Assembly (NCBI GenBank): GCA_009801015.1
Contig: VHZZ01022601.1
Coordinates: 1 to 32,310 of the forward strand
From: Silene noctiflora
Taxonomy: Eukaryota; Streptophyta; Magnoliopsida; Caryophyllales; Caryophyllaceae
Direction: 5' to 3'
DNA length: 32,310 nucleotides
Positions 19,886 to 31,120 of the stretch are shown here, in pieces. The translations under genes and the position numbers were made by a program. A model generated the notes under the pieces. It was not told the DNA's origin. It saw only the letters and a list, made by a program, of their open reading frames with translations, and made no database searches. Position 1 is the stretch's first letter. Each line of letters opens with the position of its first letter.

Positions 19886-22017
19886 CGTTGATTCCCTCTG
19901 GCATACAGATGCCGCTCGAAAAAGTGCTTAATTCTGCGGAAAGCTCTCTTTATTATAGTCGAGATACTGTACCTCATCTTTGTCTTTGCTATTGGGGAAA
20001 GCAAGTGAACTCATCTCATGCTAGTGCAGCAGCTTAGAAAAGAGAACGTCTATTACTCGCGTAATTTTTTACAAAGTTTTACGTTTTATTTTCTTGATTA
20101 ATCTTCCCACAAAGTAGTGTACTCCTTTACTTCCTTAGTGCATATTGGCATCCTTCTCTTAATATAAGAAAGTCAAACTAAGTGGGTCGAATCCACAAAC
20201 AAAAACTCCTAAGATGAGAACCTTACTAGTCCTAATCATCATAGGCGGGCTTCACTCTGCCATACGATAGAAAGGCAAGTATAAAGCACAAAAACGTGCA
20301 ATGACAGATCCCTATTATAGCATTCTCAATGCCCCAAGCTACTAAGCATCAACTACTTAATGCGGCTTATTCCTTTCTCTAAGATTCTTTAATAAGAACG
20401 TCTCTTTCTCACGAATAAGAAGTCTTTCCAAAGCACAATCCTGTCCCGAACAATCTCTCACAATGACAATAAAGAAAACTTCATGAAGACCATAGGAAGA
20501 AAAGCTTATCCTTATCTTAGGATTTCTCCTTATTATATATAAAGAAAAAGGCACGTTAGAAAAAGACGTAACAATAGAAAGAAGTACGTGTCTATTTCTT
20601 TTTATGGATATCTCTTGACTTTAAGAAACTCCCAACAATTCAACAACTAAGACTAAGTAAGGGGAGAGCCATTAAAGCTAATACCGTGTACTCGTTCAGG
20701 GCGGCAAAAGCATGTCTTGATAAAGCCTCTTTCTAAAGTTCTAATACAAACCAAACCCACTGTTGCAAGTGATGAAAAAATATCGGCGGATAGGGGAGTA
20801 AACTACCAGTCTAACGCTTAATCTCCAACAGTCATAACAGGAGGAGTCTCTGCCTCATGGGAGTAGCTTCCTACTTCTTTCTTTTGTAATGCTTCTACTC
20901 GAATAGGAGTACGAGGGTTGAACCTAACTTTCTTTAACGGGGTGTGCCTCGCTCTTACCCAATAGACAAGTCCCACAAACTATAATATAGGAATGAATGA
21001 GAAAGAAACTACACTAAAATTAGAAAGCTACTCTTCGCGCCGGACAGTATAGCGCGTAGATCGGACTGAACCGGGCTTATCTTCCTTGTGATCTGGTTTA
21101 CCATTGTATTATGGGATGGGATTTAGGCAACCTTTTTATTAGATGCTTTCTACGGGTTAAGTTGTATAAGAAAAGAAATAGATAGATTTGGACACGACTT
21201 AGTATAATTTTTAGCCTTCGGCCAAAGGCATCCTTCTTTATGTCTTCGACTTGCGTTAACTTCACAGCCGAACTCAGATAGATTAGCGCTGAAAAATAGC
21301 TTTAAAATTTAAGAAAGTATAACAAGAGGAGAAGTTGGCTCTACCCCCGGTCTTACGTTCTAAGATGTATTAAAGAAGGTTTACAACTACAATGCTGATA
21401 TATATGCTGCATGGCTGCTTCGTCTGTGATTAAGTGTAGCCGCCGACTTCTTTTTTCCGATAGAGGGAGAGATAGACTAATGTATTCACAGTAAGAGAGG
21501 TTCCTATAAACGTTAGGGGCGGGTGTGCCATATAGAACATACTACGAAGGGAAAGGGTCTGCAACCTTATCATAATCATAGATGGATAGGAAGTTTGTCA
21601 GGTAGACAGGATTAGCATCCAAGCGTGGCCTTTAATTGGGTTTATTTTCCTAGAGTAGCTTCTTATCTATTTGCTGCGTTGAAACCTACTGCTTTCTTAC
21701 TGGCTGATGCCTTCTAAAATTAAGTGGAAGCAAATTCGTGATGACACCCTCTAAATTAGAAAAGCTCGAAACTAGGGGCTTCTTCCTCGGGACCCACTAC
21801 TGGAACAACTACAACTAGCGCTACTGTGTAGGGCGGTTCGTTGTTTAGAATGTAAGGCTTGAGTTGTACTTTTCACTCATTTATCGTAAGGGGGAGCTTC
21901 GCATGCAATCACAATCCCCTTGAATCTTTGTATGTAATCATTCAATGGGACTCTCTTACTTATCATATTTCTCTCTCTAGCTAATTTAAGTAGTCAACCT
22001 CAAGCTAGTACCTTTCT
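19886..22017. other. Spacer without recognisable gene
   Basis: No recognisable gene. It includes a 15 bp A+T word (20530-20544, repeated at 25668-25682), a weak minus frame at 20357-20554, and a small hairpin at 21214-21229 (GCCTT / AAGGC around CGGCCA). Confidence 0.55.
20530..20544 (+). repeat. 15 bp A+T island word (partner 25668-25682)
   Basis: TTATTATATATAAAG occurs exactly at both places, each preceded by a pyrimidine run. It belongs to a scattered set of short A+T islands (TATTATATTA-like). Low complexity makes the match only mildly notable. Confidence 0.35.
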
Positions 22018-22341
22018 CTAATTCCATTGCAAAGCATATAAGAGTAGGCTTCCTAGCAACACAACATACCTGCTTCCCTGCATCCCTGGAAAAACGGTTA
22101 TGTTATAACCTCTTCGACTATTAATTATCATTTGAGTGAACCCCCGCAAAAACAGTACAATATAACGAATAGTTTTCCGTAACACTATATAGGAAGCCCA
22201 GTCCTTACACTCATGCTGGTGAAGCCTTGTTCTCTTTATAAGAGGTGCTACCCCAAGAAAACCCATTTTAAAGTAGCTTCCTTCCTTCACTAAGAACCAG
22301 ATAAAGGTGCTCTCACCAATCAACTGCAAAGAGCTTTCCAT
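22018..22341 (-). CDS. Unidentified hydrophobic ORF, longest open frame
   Basis: The ATG at 22341 gives 107 residues ending at 22018; the frame is open back to 22440 (140 codons in all), the longest in the window. The N-terminus is amphipathic, the centre has KRTRLHQHECKDW, and two hydrophobic stretches follow (about 20 residues around SYIVLRKTIRYIVLFLRGF, and the C-terminal VVLLGSLLLYALQW), so it could be read as a small membrane protein. However, a frame of this length is what chance gives in 32 kb of this composition, and hydrophobic frames are the usual product of T-rich DNA. I do not recognise it. Confidence 0.15.
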   Translation of the reverse strand: MESSLQLIGESTFIWFLVKEGSYFKMGFLGVAPLIKRTRLHQHECKDWASYIVLRKTIRYIVLFLRGFTQMIINSRRGYNITVFPGMQGSRYVVLLGSLLLYALQWN

Positions 22342-24520
22342 TACATGTATATAAATATGACTAGCAGGATAAAAGACTATAAGAAGCAAGGAAGCCAATC
22401 CCGTCTTCTGGTGCAGCTTGGGAATTAAACGATTAGAAGCTCAGTTACCGACAAGCTCATTCAGGAAATGCTAGTAGGGCTGTAATAGAATCACATGAGC
22501 AACTAGTCAGGTTCTAGCAGAGAGGATCTTTCCCGTGAAAGAGGAACAGAAGCTATCCTATAACGGAGAATATTCTGACAAGCCCACACTAACAACCTGT
22601 CTACCGAGGATTCTTCGCCTTATTAGTACTATAGCTTATTCTAAAGTTCTTACTTAACTCGTCTCATTAAGTATATATGTCGACGGGAGCTCTCATTAAA
22701 ACTGGAAGACTATATTAATACAATATAGGACAACTGGCTCCTTTACTAAGGCTAAATAAATTTCCTAGTAGCATACTGCGGCAGGGTCCGCACACTAATT
22801 AACTGAAAGCTTGTATCTATCCTTTATATGAAATGCTTCCTCCCGAGTGAAACTACTATAAAAGAGAAACCCTATTTCTCTTCATTTATAAGTTGGAAAA
22901 AGGTCCTTGTTTTCTGAATTAATCTAATAGGAAAGAATTTGCTTTTGGCTTTACATACAAACAATAAAAGGCAAGATTCTCTCTAATGGAATAGGAGTAT
23001 CCACAGCAAATCCTTCTAAGTTCCGCTTTGATTGATATTCGCTTTATTCTATTTCTCGTGGAAAGGAACGAAAATCCCGCCATATACTAAAAAAACTTTT
23101 AAAGTCAACCAGTCTTCTAAAGCCGCAGATTGAAGCCAGACTTTCGTGGAGATCGGTCTATCTTTCTTATACTAGTCTTATCGAACAAGAAGTCCAATGA
23201 TCGATCTGTTTAGTCAATTACAATAGAACTCTCTTCCGCCAATGAGTTACTAGAGGAAGTCTATCTTCGACTCTGATATTCTTATACTTTTCTCGCATCA
23301 AAAAGGGCATCCCATATTTAGATATCTGATAGTGGGTGAACAAAAGAAGCAGGCAAGGTTAGCGGCAATAGTGTGATAGTTCCCTTTTTCTAGTAGCTGC
23401 CCATCCCTCTGTATTACCTGTGGCATTGCTCTTTTACTACCTCTTAGGCTGCTTCCTTAGTAAGTGAGCTCTTAATTCAAGGCATGAAAAACTTATATCT
23501 TTATATACCGATATTAATTACATTATTTGATAGCATCTTTAAACCGGCCTCAAATAGCAGTCTCTAGAACAATTACCTAAGAAAAGACTATACTATAGAA
23601 GTTTACTTATGTATTGGAAAAGAGCTCTTGTTATAAGACATTTGAAGATTAGACATCCCAATAACATTCTAGTATTCCGATTAAGGACGCTGTGGTAGGG
23701 CGAATCTTTCTTCTCTTGCTCGTTTTAATGCTTGCCTTAGATAGTCTTCGTGATCCTGCTGAAAATGCTTTCCACGTTGCATTCTTATTCCGATTGCTCA
23801 AGCCTTGCATTCCTATCATTATGACAGACGACAGAAGCTTTAAGCTATTCATCTTCTATAGCAGTGAAAAAGTCCTTATACTATCTGCAAATGCCCACTA
23901 GAGATCTTTCACTCGCTGACTTAGTTGAGACTACTTGCTTTCTATCTTATATATGCTCTTTTTTGTGTGGATTGGAGGCGCTTTCGCTGAGACTGAGCAA
24001 GCTTCACTAACAACGCCGCTTCCTTACTAAACTACAGTAAAGACAACAGGGCCTCTGTATCCGCATCTGATGGTTCTACAAAAGCTGCATATTTCTCTGA
24101 TTCTGCTAGATGATTCTTGCCAAAAGATTCGTTCTTAGCCGCAGTAGATGGTGTTTCGGATGATACATTACTAGAGAGCTTCTCTTATACAATAGGCATT
24201 TTCCTGAGTCTAAGTGGCTGCATGCGTTGACGTAGTTAGTTGTTAGACAAGTTCAGTAGGATCAAGGGCAGCTTCTTCTAGTGGTAAATGAGGCCTCTTA
24301 TTAGAGTAGATAGAGTAGGAGATAACTTCATACCAGTTCTATACTTGTCTTAGTTCTCAGTGCTTGTTTCTGAGACAGTTTGCTCGAGAAAAGCAAAGAA
24401 ATGTATAAGGCTCGGGCGATTAAGATGCTGTCTATACCGACGAAGTAGCGAGTGGAAGAGAAGCAGCTTATAGCTTGTTAGATATTCTCACTTATATGGC
24501 AGCGAAGGAATTAACTACAT
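22342..24520. other. Spacer without recognisable gene
   Basis: No gene is recognised. Nearly coincident frames on both strands at 23649-23901 have non-ATG starts. Around 24050-24230 a + register is open for about 75 codons if one TGA is ignored, with an Ala/Ser/Asp-rich look; I treat this as chance. A promoter-like word on the minus strand lies at 24181-24190. Confidence 0.5.
24181..24190 (-). promoter_or_regulatory. Promoter-like word on minus strand
   Basis: Read on the minus strand this is GTATAAGAGA, followed by AGC. It resembles the plant mitochondrial CRTA-type promoter core (close to CGTATAAGAGA forms). No gene is recognised downstream on the minus strand. Confidence 0.12.
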
Positions 24521-24524
24521 TTGT

Positions 24525-24770
24525 TGGGAGTATTTTTTTTTTGAACTTTTCGACCATTCCGCCCTAAAAGGTCGTTGTGTCCGATTTTACCGCTTTGGGA
24601 AGAATGGCTTTTCCCTTCAGGATTGGCCTTTATTCTTGAAAAATTTCTTTCTTTGTCGTGTTTTTGACACAAATTGTCGAAATTGGCTGTGATTTGGTTT
24701 TTGGTTTACTCGTTTCTTTTTTTATTATTTTAGGCATTTTGTTGCCAACTTATTAAGGTTGCTTTTGAAT
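24525..24770. other. T-rich block of distinct texture, possibly transferred DNA
   Basis: About 245 bp with long T runs on the + strand (T10 at 24533-24542; several TTTTT), few stop-free frames and a loose inverted pair CGACC...GGTCG near 24559-24583. It contains the reverse complement of 16876-16892 and a TTTTACCGC word echoed near 16893. The texture differs from the flanks and could be nuclear or repeat-derived; I cannot name a source. Confidence 0.25.
24662..24678 (-). repeat. 17 bp inverted dispersed word, copy 2
   Basis: Reverse complement of 16876-16892, exact over 17 bases. Confidence 0.4.
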
Positions 24771-25385
24771 ATCCCAAGCCGCGCCCTTCCAAGGCTCTCT
24801 GTCTCTTAGGGCTACGGAATTTCCCAAAGAGTTCAGTACAAAGAATGTAACAATCAATTTTTATAGGAGAAAAGCCTCCTCTTTCTTTTATCAAGGGTAT
24901 GCCCCCCTCAACAGGCCTTGTCCTCTCGTTTTCATTAATAGTAAATGGCGTCTGCGTAGGTTTAGCTCATGAGTAAGAGTAGATAGGCAGCTGCCCTTTA
25001 CTAACAGGCGAGGGAGAATTACATTAGTACCCACTTTCGGATAGCCCTTTCAACAAGCCAAACCAAAGAGGTTGACCCGAATGATCCAAAGCCCCTCATT
25101 TAAGCAGTTTGAAGCAACTGAACGTTTTAGCATTGAGATTCACTAATGGAAAAAAAGCATGATTGCGAAATTAAGGCGGTTGCAAACAAGGATTCTGTCA
25201 AATGGGAAAGTGCTCCGTCGAAGGAGAACTTCTTCAATCAAGATCAAGAAAGCGTATGCTAACGGCAGTGAAGTCCCCTTAGAAAATAGGACGTGAGGCA
25301 CTAGTTTAAACCATTCTTTGAAATGAAAGGCGCTCTTGAGCTTTAGAGTATAGACTAATGCTGGATTGATCCCCGGGCAATTTGC

Positions 25386-25397
25386 CGCGATATCGCG
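25386..25397. repeat. 12 bp perfect palindrome
   Basis: CGCGATATCGCG is a perfect palindrome. Part of it (GCGCGATATCG on the other strand) recurs near 2721. It may simply be a chance GC-rich palindrome. Confidence 0.35.
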
Positions 25398-26146
25398 CCA
25401 GGATATCCCCGTGACTTTTCTCTCAATTTCTTCCTAATACGATGCACTTTCTGCTTTAGTATTCCGCTTAAGATGTGTATATTTAATAAAAAGAAGTATG
25501 GATAAGTGGATGCTTCTACCTGTATTGATTCTTATTCTTCTTACCGTTCTGACTTTAGTAGTAGAAAAGCAGCTTCGTCTTACTGTACTCTGAATCGGGT
25601 CTTCTTTTATAGTTGATTATATATGAGGCGTTGGTTTAGTGCATACTCTTACATAGGCTGGCTCCCTTTATTATATATAAAGTATGAATATGTTGGAGTC
25701 TAACTCGTCTCATCAATACAAAACCGGTGTCTAATTGCTTGGATCTGGCACTGCGGCTGTACCTCTTTAAAGCATAGGGCAGGTATAAAAAAGATTTGAA
25801 TGAAGCATTTCTCTACTAAGAGCCTACTAGCTGCTTATCTGCCAACTCGAGAATCTAACATCTTTATATAAGATCTTTCGCACTACATATATTCCGATTC
25901 TTCTACAAGTATTACATAAAAAGAGGGCGCTACGGGACTGCTCTTGTACACTGTACTAACTAGTTCCTTTCGTGCATTGCACTCGCTTCATTATAATAAG
26001 AGAATATAATACTTTAGTAGAGAACTTCTCGTTCCAACTGCTCCGGAAATTTAGAACCAAAACCTAGCATCTCAAGAGGATTAAGTGGCTAAAGACCGGG
26101 TCGAGACTTAAGGCAGCGGAGAAGTGAGATAGCAGTCTAACTTATA

Positions 26147-26155
26147 GGGGGGGGG
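26147..26155 (+). repeat. Nine-base G run
   Basis: A homopolymer of nine G, flanked by TTATA and CGCCTGGG. It is the longest G run in the window and a likely site of length heterogeneity or sequencing error. Confidence 0.6.
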
Positions 26156-26184
26156 CGCCTGGGTGGCAAACAAGAAGGTCAAGT

Positions 26185-26204
26185 GCAGTTGAAGATAGAG
26201 CATC
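26185..26204 (+). repeat. 20 bp dispersed word, copy 2 (partner 12836-12855)
   Basis: Same orientation as 12836-12855, one mismatch in 20. Confidence 0.5.
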
Positions 26205-27530
26205 ACAACAAGTATAAAAAGCTAGCAAAGCTATGAGATGGCAGTCTACTCCAATGGAAAGAATAAGGCTATGCATCCAACTTAGATAGACATTTGACAA
26301 TTCAAGAAGTGACAATCATTCTTACTTAGTAATCAAGCAAAGCTTTCATCTGCAGCAGAAGATCCCAAGACAAAGAAAATTGAGAGGATAGAAGGGTCGA
26401 GCCAGCCATCACCACACCATAAACGAGAGTAGAACAGGGCCTAACGTCTTCTAATAAGAAGACTTCAATTGAAAGTAAAGAGGAAAGTGAAACGGAGATG
26501 GAATTTATATTTTATTTTTCGTCGTCCATTGGGTAAAATGGCCGGACATTCGAAAAGAGACCCTTTGTTTAGCTTGTGCAAGCAACGTCTTTGTGCCAAT
26601 TAGTATGAATAAATAACGTATATAATATAGATGAGTAACTCTCTTAAATAAAACTCATCCACCAAACCCCCTCGTATTTGCTTGCCCGCTGTGCCTTTGA
26701 AAGGGAAGGCTTGAAAATAGGAGGCTCATTAGTTCATTGGAACTACTGCTTTAGCATATCCTGCTCGGGTAAGTTCGTACTTTACATAAAGCTTTGCTTT
26801 TTCTGGAACGGGTGAAGTATCTAATTATATTAGTATTGCTTAAGCACTTCCTTCTTCTTAGTTAAAGGATTCTTAAACTACTACTACATTTAGGGCATAA
26901 TGACACGGCTACTCTAAGATTGTACCAGCTGAACAAACCCCTGCTTTTCGATAAAAGAAAGCATCTCGTGTAAGAAAGCTCTAGCAGACATACACAGAAC
27001 CTATTATACTATATAATTAAGAAGCGAGCTAAGCAACCATACTTATAACAAGGGGGTATTCAACAAAGAAATATACCAGCAGCAGGATCAGAAGTGTGGG
27101 CTAGATCAACTGATTAGCGAGAGCTCTCCCGCATAAGCTCCTTCTCTAATCAGTTGATTCTAAAACTTCCGTAGTAGATAGTTGTTCAGGTCCTTCTTCG
27201 ACTATAATATAAGGTTGTAACACACTTCTACTAGTAGAGTTAGAAAACAAGAGATGACATTCCATTAATCCATTCATGCAAAAAAGGTAAGGGAAGAAGA
27301 GCATAAGATACATATAAACAAAGAAAGTGTTCACCAAGAAAGTAGTTGACTCCTCTATATTTTATATTTAATTTCTTATATTTAGGCCCTTCTCTCTAGT
27401 TCCAACTCAAGTTAGAGTTCTCTAGGAAGCTCCTGCTCAAAGGGCGGCTTAAGATACATCAAAGAGTGGTAACGGTTACATCGGATGCTTCTATACTTGC
27501 CTCAGTATAACGTCTTTATCAGAATATAGC

Positions 27531-27545
27531 TTATTCCCGCTTGAC
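27531..27545 (+). repeat. 15 bp dispersed word (partner 31106-31120)
   Basis: TTATTCCCGCTTGAC is identical at both sites, in the same orientation, 3.6 kb apart. Flanks differ. Confidence 0.4.
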
Positions 27546-27880
27546 TTATAATAAGAAGATATAAAAACTACCAGTACGAAGACAAAGACTATAAGAAGTA
27601 GTTGCCCTATCAACAGGTGCTTCCCGAACTGCCCTAGTATAGAAAGAAGAAAAAGATAGAACTTTCTTAGTCCAAGTTTGATTATACATACTGAGTAAAT
27701 CTTGTTTTCAAGCCATGCTAACTAAGACTAAAGGATTCCCCTTTTAAACAAATGCAAGGTAGCTGCCGGCTCCATATCTACAGTTCCAAGAGCAAGAGAG
27801 AGTTAGTTACTATGAAGAAGTAGATAGAAAGACTTATATAAAGGGTTGCAACACCGAGGTCCTATTACATACATCTAAAG

Positions 27881-28069
27881 ATGAAAGAAAAAGTAAGTAA
27901 TAAGCCTAAGAAAGAGTTAGAGCAATACATTTTAATAAGGGAAGGGGAAGAGGCCCACTTAGAGCATAAAAGGTACCACTACAGAGAAGGTTTCTTCTCC
28001 AGCTACAAATCCTTGGGCATGTTCCACTCGCGGCATGTCTTACACTCTTTATGCTATTCTACTATATAA
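27881..28069 (+). CDS. Unidentified small charged ORF with ATG start
   Basis: An ATG at 27881 opens 62 codons to a TAA. The first 35 residues are highly charged and helical-looking (MKEKVSNKPKKELEQYILIR, then EGEEAHLEHKRYHYREG), followed by a Ser/Phe/His/Cys-rich tail that looks less coding-like. A true ATG and a charged N-terminal half are mildly in favour; short length and lack of any recognised family are against. The Lys/Glu content partly reflects purine-rich DNA. Confidence 0.13.
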   Translation: MKEKVSNKPKKELEQYILIREGEEAHLEHKRYHYREGFFSSYKSLGMFHSRHVLHSLCYSTI

Positions 28070-28259
28070 TACTAAAGGATTGAACTAGTTACTCTAATTC
28101 TTAGTAGATTTTCTTGGAAAAAGCTCCATAATATAGTGGGTTCATAAAGAGGAGATAGATCTCCCATTGCCCCTCCTTTTCGGGGGACTCCTGCCTCAGT
28201 CCCATAGTAAGAGAAAGCTGCTGGTACAACTGCTCCATAGGAAGAAAGACGGGTAAAGC

Positions 28260-28547
28260 TTATACGTAAATGTCGCTAGTGAATACTAATTCTAGAGCAT
28301 AAGAAAGAGAAGCAGGGAATTTAGGGGAAAACAAGAACGTGGATAGGATGGATTCGTTGTAACTAGAGGTTACCTCAATCATAGACATAAAGAGATTGAA
28401 CTTCAACTCCATGGACATATGCTTGGGTAAGTTATTCTTTTGCATAAAGCGTTGCTCCCGACTCATGAACGAGATTTCTTCTTTTAGTAAGTAGCGAGCG
28501 AGGCCTTTCCTTTTCTGTGGGTGGAGACTTAGGAGCTTGTGGTACAT
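28260..28547 (-). CDS. Unidentified ORF with ATG start, protein-like
   Basis: A genuine ATG at 28547 opens 95 codons to a TAA at 28260, with a TAA 12 bases upstream fixing the start. ATAAGGAAAATTA lies just before the ATG; its AAGGA would be a ribosome-binding site in bacteria, but plant mitochondria show no clear rule of that kind. Residues 1-35 are basic (HPQKRKGLARYLLKEE, then SREQRFMQKN). The middle is Met-rich (HMSMELKFNLFMSM), and the C-terminal third is Ser/Phe/Leu-rich. There are no Cys or Trp residues, which is unlike most chance frames here. No family is recognised and no neighbour supports a role. It is about the length chance allows. Confidence 0.22.
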   Translation of the reverse strand: MYHKLLSLHPQKRKGLARYLLKEEISFMSREQRFMQKNNLPKHMSMELKFNLFMSMIEVTSSYNESILSTFLFSPKFPASLSYALELVFTSDIYV

Positions 28548-28639
28548 TAATTTTCCTTATATGGCATTCCCTTGTGTAAACACAAACTACCGCTTTACCC
28601 AGTTTAGCTTTGACTTACACTTGAATACTTTTAGGGAAG

Positions 28640-28830
28640 ATTACTAGTTGTGGAATCAAAAAACTCAAATTATTACATGAGATATTTGCACCTCTTTTTA
28701 AGGCCTAATTTGACCAGTTCCAAAACCCTAAAATAACTGCTTTGTATCCTAATTCCTGGGGAAATATTCATGTTTTTGCATAAAAAAATGGAATCGGAAA
28801 CCATAATCTATTAGTGTCAGAAACGATACG
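28640..28830. other. A+T-rich block resembling nuclear repeat DNA
   Basis: About 190 bp of smooth A+T-rich DNA, with phrases such as CCAAAACCCTAAAATAA and TTTTTGCATAAAAAAATGG, lacking the polypurine stutter of the surrounding spacer. It could be a scrap of nuclear repeat (for example LTR) DNA. I see no terminal repeats, primer binding site or coding frame, so this is only a texture call. Confidence 0.2.
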
Positions 28831-30426
28831 TAACATAAAGGGAGCTTGTTCGGACTTAGTTCTTGCGTAAGATCCTAAAATAGGGTAGACGAGTGGTAGG
28901 CCGGTGACAGAGGGTATATTTGTGGTGGTTGCGGAAGGGTTCTCGGGCGGAAGCTCTAATTAAGCGTGGGATGAATCACCTTTCGTCTTTATAATCTTTA
29001 TATAATATGGGCGAGGTTCCAAAGCCAAATAGTGGATTTCGTGTAAAGATCCTTCAACAATCGAGCATCCCCACCCGCTTCAGACATAGTAGTTTATTTT
29101 ACGGGAGTTTCCACCCATCCTACAATCGAAGTAAGGGGAGGCTCACATTAAAATTTTAACAATACAAAGTCCCTTAATCAGAGAATGCTCTCTTTCTACT
29201 ACCTAATGGTCGCTCTCAAGCCGCATTTGGGGCTTTCTTAGTACTAGCCGCCGCTCCTATTCGCTAGTTGTTCCGACTGCCTTTACTTTTATAAGACATA
29301 AGAATAAGATAAGTCAAATAAGCTTGCGTTTTTCACTAGTACTTAATATTATTTCTAAATAGTAGATTCGTCTCATATCGCTTCTTTGTCTTTATAAATT
29401 TTCCCACTTATCAAACTCTTTTACCTTATTCTGCTTAAAGAGAGGAATGCTCTACGAACTCAGAAATCGCAGTTGCAATTAAAATCCTTTGTTTTGGCAA
29501 TGAATTCCCCTAAGGCCTCTCTTGCCCCCTTTTTCGTCCAAAAAGTTAAAGAATCCAGACTAAATATGGGTATAAAAGACAAAGACTAGAAATCGAGAAA
29601 GTGAATAACCATCTGTGAACAAGTTGCGAACTAGAAGTTGAGATTTCCTATACTGCATCAACAATGTCTGGTGGATTGGCAAGAATTTTTTCATTGGCAG
29701 CATCCGCTAAAGCAGCTTGAATTTGGTTGTTTGATTTTACCATCTTGGATCCTAAGAAATTTCTTTCTTCCCTTTCTACTCCTTATACCCACGACCCAAT
29801 TCTCTCTTTTGCCAATTAATTTTATAAAGCCATAAACGTAGAGTTAAGCCCTCTTTCATATATATAAAGATAGAATATAGTAAGAAGAAGAGTAATCCCG
29901 ACCCCAATAAAAATATACCATAGGATAGGCGGGAATAAAAAGGAGTTTGGCGCCCACCACCATAAGGTGAGCGTTGTTACGAGTGAGCTAATTTAATGCT
30001 ACTTAAGGATCAAGTAAGATTCTATGTATGAGATCAAGCTCAACTTCTAAGGTATACCCCCGGAAAGATCCGTCGTTTATCGTATCACTTACAAAGGGTA
30101 AGAACCCCCTGGCTGAAGCAAGTGGAAAATAGGTTATGAAATAGCTCCCATATAAGTAGATAGACAAGAGGCGAATGAAAGGCGGGTTAGCGACAGCTAC
30201 TCGCTTAAGCAAAACAAATAAGGTGAGGGACGATAGGAGAATAAATGTACTGGTTTTGCTCAACTCGATACGACAATGACTCGCCCTGGGAATTTACAAC
30301 CCTCCATTTAAACAGGTTCTCACAATCTTATACCGATTACCGATCGTAGCTCAGGCAGAAGGAAGTCTCGGAATCCTTTATTATATTAAGGAAAGGCAGG
30401 GGATATAGAGGTGTGTTGACGATTCT

Positions 30427-30440
30427 CTTATCTAGATAAG
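30427..30440. repeat. 14 bp perfect palindrome
   Basis: CTTATCTAGATAAG is self-complementary over 14 bases. On the minus strand it abuts a GATAAGAGAATC word that loosely resembles the mitochondrial promoter core. No gene is adjacent. Confidence 0.4.
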
Positions 30441-31105
30441 GATTTCTTTCCAATGCCCTCTCTTTTGCTTTTGAATTAAAACATGCGATTAACTGACGAC
30501 AAATTCTTAGTACAAATGGGACAGGGCGAGACGAGACCTATAACAAGGGACTGACTGCAAACGACTTATAATTACTAGTGGATTCTTGAACTATTATTAT
30601 AAGAAACTCTAGCCTCACCAGTATCTACTCTTACTCCGCCTTCACCTAAAGTTTCTTAGTCTTACACTGTAAGAAAGGTATTAGTATGGACTCGCTTTAT
30701 CCGATGATAGGACTTCTTCTTCCGCTGAGACGACTCCATATAGGATTTCTCTATAAGCTAGAAGATAGGGGCCCTTCTGGAATAAGACTCCCTTTTAACT
30801 TAAAAAGTAATTTATAGGGTCTCTTCGATCAACGAGATTGGGCAGGCAAGTTGTTGAGCACCGTCGCAGTGATAAGGCAGAATTGCGTCTAAAGTGAGAA
30901 AAGCTAAGAGAGCATCAACGGTAGTACCTTATAATATAAAAAGGATTCTTTTACTAAGTATAAGAAGACAAGACTCGAGCAATCGGAATAGTGGCTTTAC
31001 CCGGTCCCTTCTTTTAAGACAAAGTTCTAGCTTGTTTTCAAATGTAGAATCTCGGTAAACAAAGGACTCCCCTCTCCAGCTGTATTAGTGGATCCTGACT
31101 ATAAG

Positions 31106-31120
31106 TTATTCCCGCTTGAC
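31106..31120 (+). repeat. 15 bp dispersed word, copy 2 (partner 27531-27545)
   Basis: TTATTCCCGCTTGAC, exact copy of 27531-27545, same orientation. Confidence 0.4.

Larger units (their letters stand above)
24771..27880. other. Spacer without recognisable gene
   Basis: No gene is recognised. The minus frame 27146-27337 has a TTG start and a Phe/Tyr/Met-rich N-terminus typical of non-coding frames. Items seen: a 12 bp palindrome (25386-25397), an A+T word (25668-25682), a 9-base G run (26147-26155), the second copy of the 20 bp word (26185-26204) and a 15 bp word at 27531-27545. Confidence 0.55.

Noticed and set aside
22018-22440. 140-codon minus frame as a gene, because it is the longest
   Set aside because: Longest by stop-to-stop length, but that is what chance predicts for 32 kb. 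It is hydrophobic in the manner of T-rich non-coding DNA and matches no family, so it is kept only at low confidence.
28640-28830. LTR of a retrotransposon
   Set aside because: There is no TG...CA terminal pair repeated elsewhere, no primer binding site or polypurine tract at a sensible position, and no internal coding domain. Only the texture is suggestive.
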